This document shows positions 58,468-64,000 of a stretch of 64,000 nt of DNA, one piece after another (positions within the stretch are counted from its first letter, which is position 1; each line of letters begins with the position of its first letter). Source of the stretch: Nymphaea colorata. Its lineage: Eukaryota; Streptophyta; Magnoliopsida; Nymphaeales; Nymphaeaceae. The notes beneath the pieces are model-generated. The model was not told the origin of the DNA, searched no databases, and was given only the letters and a program-made list of their open reading frames with translations. The position numbers and the translations under genes were made by a program. The DNA lies in the NCBI RefSeq assembly GCF_008831285.2, contig NC_045141.1, positions 15,052,106 to 15,116,105 of the forward strand. Reading direction: 5' to 3'.

Positions 58468-61294
58468 CCAATACGCTGATTGGGAGTTCCGTCTTTAAAA
58501 TTCATTTAGGGAACCCGGACTAATTTGAAAAGTCGTTTATTTTGACCTTTAAAAGTTTATTCTGTTAGGAAGTACCTACTTAATTGTTTGTCCATCAAAA
58601 AATTCACATGTATGTACAAAAATAAACTAGGTTTGCTTGTTTTTTTATTTGAGTGGAGATGTTTAGCAAAGAATGAGGCCATTTCCCGCTCCTTCTATTT
58701 CTTTCATAGTCCTTAACTATTACCTTAAGATTGCGTTTGATAGCATCGGATCTCATACTGTGTGGCAACCCGCTGATTAAACAAATAGTAGATTTCTTAG
58801 ACTTGATATCCACATTATATGCTACTAAAATCCTCAGTGATAAAAGGGAAGGCCTGATCTCAGTAACCTCAAAACACCTCGAATCTCAAATCCAATGTAA
58901 AAAAATACACCTAAAGGGAGGGTCCGAATCAAATCCAATATAATATAGAACGACAGAACCTTCAAGCGGTTAAATCTGTCTCATTTGCAACCGCGACAGT
59001 ATAATGGTCATGAAGGTTAGAGCCAAGCTTGGGAAGCAAGAACTGCTGCACCAAAGACATGGATATGCTAGATAACTTTACTTGCTGCCAAACTGGTTAT
59101 GTACACAAATAATTGTCCATGTGAGTATATAATGACCAAAATACCTCGACTAAGTAAAAAGGGAGTTTTTTACAAGAGTAAAAAAGATCGTCAGAAGTTT
59201 AAAAAATCTAAAAAGTACATTTTTTTATAAAAAAAAAATCTAAAATACCTCCATCCCGTCCCCTTTGTGTATGTATTGCATACACCACTGGTGAATGTGC
59301 CCAATATAGGGAAATATAAAGAGGTGAAAGTGCCCAATATAGGGAAATATGAAGGGCCTTAAAGAAGTATGCTTTTTTTTCATAATGAACTCTTTAATAA
59401 GGGGAACCATGAATGAGTACCGACAATCAAGCCTTGAAAAGAAAAAAGGTTTGTTGAGAAAGGCTGTAAATGGTTCATACACGAATTAGCTAAAATACAA
59501 AGGAAAATGGATTTAATACAACTATAAATTTAATTGAGACACTAGAACCATTTGCATCGATCCTCAGTTGTCAAGTCAATTGGGATGAGAAGAAGAGATG
59601 CCTGAGCGAGAGTTGAAGTCCTTTCCTCACTTCTAAGGTCCAGGGCTGCATCGGTGTCTAAATTGAAGCATCTCAACTGGTGGATTACTTGCCTTTAAAC
59701 TGAAAAAAAAAAATGTGTCCCCTGGTTAGAGGTGATGTGAAATGGACATGGCCCAGCCCATGTGGTGGCCTAAGGGCCAGTGTGTCATGCAGGGCCCATG
59801 TGTCATGCTGGGTGTGTCGAGCTCCCACCTATACCGAGCGCCCACCTACGGCCCGGACCCATAATAGAGAACTAGCGAGCTACAGCCTACCAGTTATTGG
59901 CCCAAGTCAATGCACTAAACCCCTCCAAGATCGAAGCCAATTGGAATTTTTACTCTTATACCTAAGGGCAAGGTGGAAATGGCAAAGATCTATGTATTAG
60001 TAATGCAATTTGGAAGAAAGAAGCACTAAACAAAAATGCACAGTTACCGCTTTCTTCTTTGATAGGCTGAAGTTAGGGTTAGAAAGGGGCAGAGCTCGAA
60101 TTTTTCATGAGGAGATCCGAATTAAAGTTTCTAATATCATTTTTCAAAATTTTTATCTTTTTATGTAGGACAAGTGAAATTTTCTAAATTTTACATGTAA
60201 ATTTTTTTTTTAAAAAAAGTGAAGTGGGGCCAGGGCCCATGCGGCCCCTCTGGGGTTAGGTAAACCCCTTCTAATTTATATAATAACTTTGTGTGTACTA
60301 AACTCTTGATTCTTTCAACTTGAAGGCCTTAAATCCAGCCCTCAAATGGACTGAACTCTTGTTAATTATTATTCACTTTTTAACTTTCTTGGCCTCCCCT
60401 CTTCTTTCACTTCTACCGCCCATCTCGTGTTTTTCTTGCTCTTTATGTGGAAATTATTTAGCTAGGCTGATTCACCTGGTTTTGCACCATCTTTTGATTT
60501 GATACTGAAAATGTTTACACGAGCAATTATCGGAAAACATTTCTCAACACAGCTACTTGGTTCGACTTGTTTTCTCTACTAAATCAATTATAAAACGTTT
60601 CGCAACATACATAGAAGCTACTTAGTTTGAAACTAATTGGTGATTGGAGATCAAAACTGCCTCCCATTTCTTCCTGCTTTCCAAGAAAATATGGATGTTT
60701 TGGAATCTGGGTGAAAAAGTGAGATACCCATCAACTAGAGTACAATACATTTACCGATTATAGTTTAGAGGAGTTTGAAGCCACTTAAGTTTAGTCTGTT
60801 TACACATAGTAATAAACTTTACTTTTGTTTTTAGGAGTTACTATGAGCAATATTGTAGATATATATCGGATTTCATATCGTGTCAGATACTTCATAAAAC
60901 AATATATATGTGGATCAGCCTGTATCAGGGGAAGTACCATGGGAATATAATTACCTTTGACATATTGGCTGCTCTTGAGTTTTAACATGTGAACTAATAC
61001 AATCAAATAATCGACTGCCATTTGAAATAAAAAAAACCAGAAAATTGGCAAAATTTTCTTAAAAATTAAAACCAGTAGAACAAAAACTGCATTTTCTAGC
61101 TTATCTTTCCTCCCAACTTTTATAATATCCAAGACTGAAATTAGATTTAAGAACAAAGAAAAATCAAGGTAAATGTAGCTTCCCAAAATGGAAAAAAATT
61201 GACCTGAATATCATTTGACGTGGTTGATTTTACCATTCTGGTTCTCAGAAGTTGAACTTTTTTTCTTAGAACGGCGAGTCCCACACAGGGCGCC
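58468..61294. other. Spacer
   Basis: AT-rich, with no gene supported. A 29-bp phrase (GTGCCCAATATAGGGAAATA) is duplicated at about 59297 and 59330. A MITE-like copy at 60084-60252 is listed separately. At 59740-59910 a GC-richer stretch with 'ggcccatgtg' and 'gtgtcatgc.ggg' words has no recognisable coding content. Confidence 0.5.
60084..60252 (+). mobile_element. MITE-like element of the AGGGGCAGAGCC family
   Basis: It starts AAAGGGGCAGAGCTCGAATT, continues TTTCATGAGG, GAATTAAAGTTTC and GTGAAATTTTCTAAATTTTA, and ends near GCCAGGGCCCATGCGGCCCC. Word order is the same as in the 3248-3440 copy, but the right terminus is less clearly inverted. Confidence 0.5.
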
Positions 61295-61558
61295 ATGGAA
61301 TATAACTACCATCGATCAAAACGACGCGCTCGTCAACGCGGGAGTCGGGAGGAGTGGTGGGGAGGGAGGGAATCGGCGAGGGGCAGATGGGGGCGTGCTC
61401 CTCTTGCTTTGGCGCCGGAGAGGAGTCCAGAAGAGAGAGAGCAGAGGCCGATCGTCTCCAATCTGAGGAAGCTCGAAAAAGGGCGGCGGAAGCCGCTGAG
61501 AGAAGGCATGGATCTCCTCCCTCCCAGCCTCTCCTCCTTCCTCTTTCCTTCATCTTAA
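61295..61558 (+). promoter_or_regulatory. Possible overlapping upstream ORF of the SVIP-like gene
   Basis: An ATG at 61295 opens an 87-codon frame that runs past the main start at 61387 in a different frame. If transcription starts upstream of 61295, scanning ribosomes would meet this ATG first. The encoded peptide is Arg/Glu-rich and looks non-functional. It matters only if the leader really includes it. Confidence 0.25.
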
Positions 61559-62240
61559 TGCTTTTCTCGATTTCTTGGTGCGAATTTTGTGTGTCCGTTC
61601 TTCACTTCCATCGCCTTTTCTGTTCTTTTCCTCTTTGCTCCATAGGATTCTTTAGTCTGTTTGAGAGATATGTGGGACAATTTATTGATGAATTCGCTGT
61701 TCCTCTTCTTATTGGGCATTGTCAACTTCCTGGTCGGACAAGATTCTTGTTCATAGTGGGTAGGTTTAGATACTGCTTGAATTAGTTAAGGCCTCGGAGT
61801 TTGATCCAATTGAATTTTGAGCGCCACAGATTATCTTCTTTAGATTGACTGGGGATTTTCACGGTTGGTTTCTGGAACAGGAAGTAAATGCTTGGTGGGG
61901 GTTGCTTTTTCCAGTTAGTGCTTTTTCTTTTTCTAATCTGGAATTTGATTGCTTTCCGAATGCTTCTGTAAATTGGACGGGGTTGTTTTACTAATATGGA
62001 GCCGGAAACGTGACGTAGGCAAGAAGAATTTGAAAAATCTGCATATGGGAGAGCCACGCGTGCACAGATCAATGCACAAGCTAAACAGTCACAGGCCACC
62101 AACACGGGAGAGCCAGTTCTGAAGGTGATTGCTTTTCTTTTTTTCCCATTTCTTCAGAATTTTGGATCCAGAAATCATCTTTTCGTTATTGTTCTCACTG
62201 GCCTTCTACTTTGGAATTGTTACAGTGGCAAATGGGATGA
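61387..62240 (+). CDS. SVIP-like small N-myristoylated protein
   Basis: Three exons (61387-61505, 62019-62124, 62226-62240) join in phase to 79 residues. The protein begins MGACSSCF, a strong N-myristoylation site with adjacent cysteines for palmitoylation. A highly charged Arg/Glu/Ala helix follows (SRRERAEADRLQSEEARKRA, then AEAAERRQEEFEKSAYGRA). The tail is GEPVLKWQMG. The N-terminal lipidation site followed by an (A)EAAERRQ helix resembles the small VCP/p97-interacting protein SVIP of animals, where the helix carries a VCP-interacting motif; function in plants is inferred. Intron 1 starts with GC (AGAAG/GCATGG) rather than GT and ends in TGACGTAG/G. Intron 2 is GT-AG. No GT donor in the right phase exists near the end of exon 1. 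Confidence 0.75.
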
Positions 62241-64000
62241 AATGCAGATGTATTATTCTGTTATTCAATTTGAACAAACGTAAGTTTGCGTTGATCTTTT
62301 ATGCTTATAATCTTTGCGTTATATGGTTTCGCTGTGAATTTTCTACAAAAAGCTGTCATTATTGGGCGCTGAAACTTGCTTGGAACTGTAGATAGTTTGA
62401 ACGATGTGAGATCTGTTTCAGTTTGATTCTTATATGCAACGTTAAAGGATCTCTTCATTTGACGTTTCTCTGATTCTTAGGGTTGATATCAGTACCGATA
62501 CGCTTACTCTTCAAATGTTCCAAACAAGGCATGCATAGATTATGTAGCGAGAGGATCAGTCATTAGACGTGATGAACTTATTGACCTTAGATCCGATAAA
62601 AACTTGAAATGAACTGAACCTGATTATGTTGGTCTCTCATTGGAATATGCATTGGATGCCACAAATCTGAATTAATAGGTAAAATCTGCCGGTCATCCTA
62701 ATTTTCTGTTAGGTGGCATTGCAGATTGCACAAAAAAAGTAATGGCATAATTGAATGGTTGAACTGGACCCACAAAAGTGCAGCAACCAAGGAACGTATT
62801 TAGCCCATAGTGGGACATAAAACTTGTAGGTTGGAAAATAGATAGGAGTCTTCCTATTGCTTGTCCCCCTCCACGAAAATCTTTAATCGACACTGTCACA
62901 CCATGTCCTCTCTTGATTCAGCTCAATCAGATTCCTGAATTGGTATAGGGGTAGTCGTGATCGATCTTATTTTCATGTCAACCTGCTAGGCGTCACTGCA
63001 GGTTGACTAGTATTCACACACTTTTTTATGTCCTGTGCATGTGCTTAAGATATTTCTTTAATTTTATGCACTGAAACAGTTATCTGGTTGAGAACAAGAA
63101 AACTGGTTATTGTAGAACCTCATATCTATAGATATATACAACTAGAGAACTGAAGAAAAGGAAGTGGGAGGAAGGCATCGCGCTGTAATTTGTTCTTCAC
63201 AACGAAAAAGGAAACTTTAGCCATATATGGCAGTTTCTTGAAAAGAAAATGTCATGGACATAATACCTGAATGAGAATCCATATGAGTACGTGGAGGACA
63301 GTTCATGGAATTATCATCAAAATGCATGGTGAAATTGAAATTGAATAAAAAATCTAGATTAACTAAGTTAAAATCAAAATCATGGCATTGAGTATTCAAT
63401 TCGATAAACCTTGATAAGAACTATTTTGCTGTCATTCAGATTCATAACATGTGCAGAATGTCATAATTTGATTAACCCTTTGACTGAGTATTCCTGTATT
63501 AAAATTTTAAAATGATATTTTGGTGCAAGTAATAAATGTGATGTTTGCCTATGGTATAGTATGTTTGTTAATAAGTAGTTTCAGTTGATAATGCATGTGA
63601 TCGTGATATCCTATGCAATCCTTAGGATACCATTGGCCAAGTGTGCCAAGTGGGAGACAACCTTTGGATCAATGCTCTTGTTTGACAGGATCTAAACGTG
63701 GCTATTTAGATTTCACGTTACATGGTCATTGGGGACGCCAATCTTGAACTGGTTTCCAGCCTGTCACAGGAGTAATTTAGTGGTATAATTGGATATTGGC
63801 TTAATTAACTAGTTGTGAACGACAACTCTAAAGGAGGAGGAAATTATTTAGCGTGTGGGGCTATTTTATGTGGTTTTGAAATGTCCACATCAGTATAGTT
63901 GTGATTTGTTTTCTTCAAGTGACAGTTCCTCAGCATCAGTCGTGCATGATTTATGTTTAAGCTCCTATTTGAAATGGTTATATTGTGTTTCTTGGGCATA
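62241..64000. other. 3' flank of the SVIP-like gene and spacer
   Basis: No gene is supported to the end of the window. The sequence is AT-rich with short open frames and no recognisable repeat or domain. Confidence 0.5.

Overview
This is nuclear DNA of a flowering plant. The evidence is spliced genes with GT-AG introns, plant-specific proteins (TOO MANY MOUTHS, SHORT-ROOT, a plastid CBSX protein), long AT-rich spacers, microsatellites and many short non-autonomous transposon-like repeats. The intronless genes are strikingly GC-rich while the multi-exon genes and spacers are AT-rich. That contrast is common in monocots and some early-diverging angiosperms, but the sequence alone does not fix the species.

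Layout. 1-4.6 kb is repeat-rich spacer. 4.7-6.2 kb (+) is an intronless TMM, the stomatal-patterning LRR receptor-like protein. 6.2-11.9 kb has no supported gene. 12.0-15.1 kb (-) is an 11-exon gene for a conserved, probably chloroplast protein, tentatively PAB (protein in chloroplast ATPase biogenesis). 16.9-17.5 kb (-) is a RING-H2 protein. 21.6-22.0 kb (-) is a small unrecognised membrane protein. 24.6-25.9 kb (-) is a NYN-domain/C2H2 protein. 29.0-33.7 kb (-) is an 8-exon CBSX gene with two CBS domains. 33.7-43.6 kb is a 10-kb repeat-rich spacer. 43.6-47.1 kb (+) is a 5-exon D-3-phosphoglycerate dehydrogenase gene. 47.1-54.1 kb is spacer with several putative TIR elements. 54.1-55.5 kb (-) is an intronless SHORT-ROOT (GRAS). 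61.4-62.2 kb (+) is a small 3-exon SVIP-like gene. The rest is spacer.

The genes do not form an operon or cluster in the bacterial sense. Three act in or near plastid metabolism: the PAB-like protein in ATP synthase assembly, CBSX in thioredoxin regulation and PGDH in serine synthesis. Two are developmental regulators (TMM for stomata, SHR for radial patterning). From memory the Arabidopsis counterparts of the PAB-like, CBSX and PGDH genes lie close together on chromosome 4, with SHR on the same arm, so part of the window may be a conserved syntenic block.

I worked out exon boundaries by hand; every listed junction keeps codon phase and uses GT-AG, except one GC-AG intron. The most noteworthy observations are a PGDH with no visible transit peptide, a 19-nt potential alternative exon in the PAB-like gene, the GC-AG intron, and families of short elements with terminal inverted repeats. 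I found no clearly new biological system.
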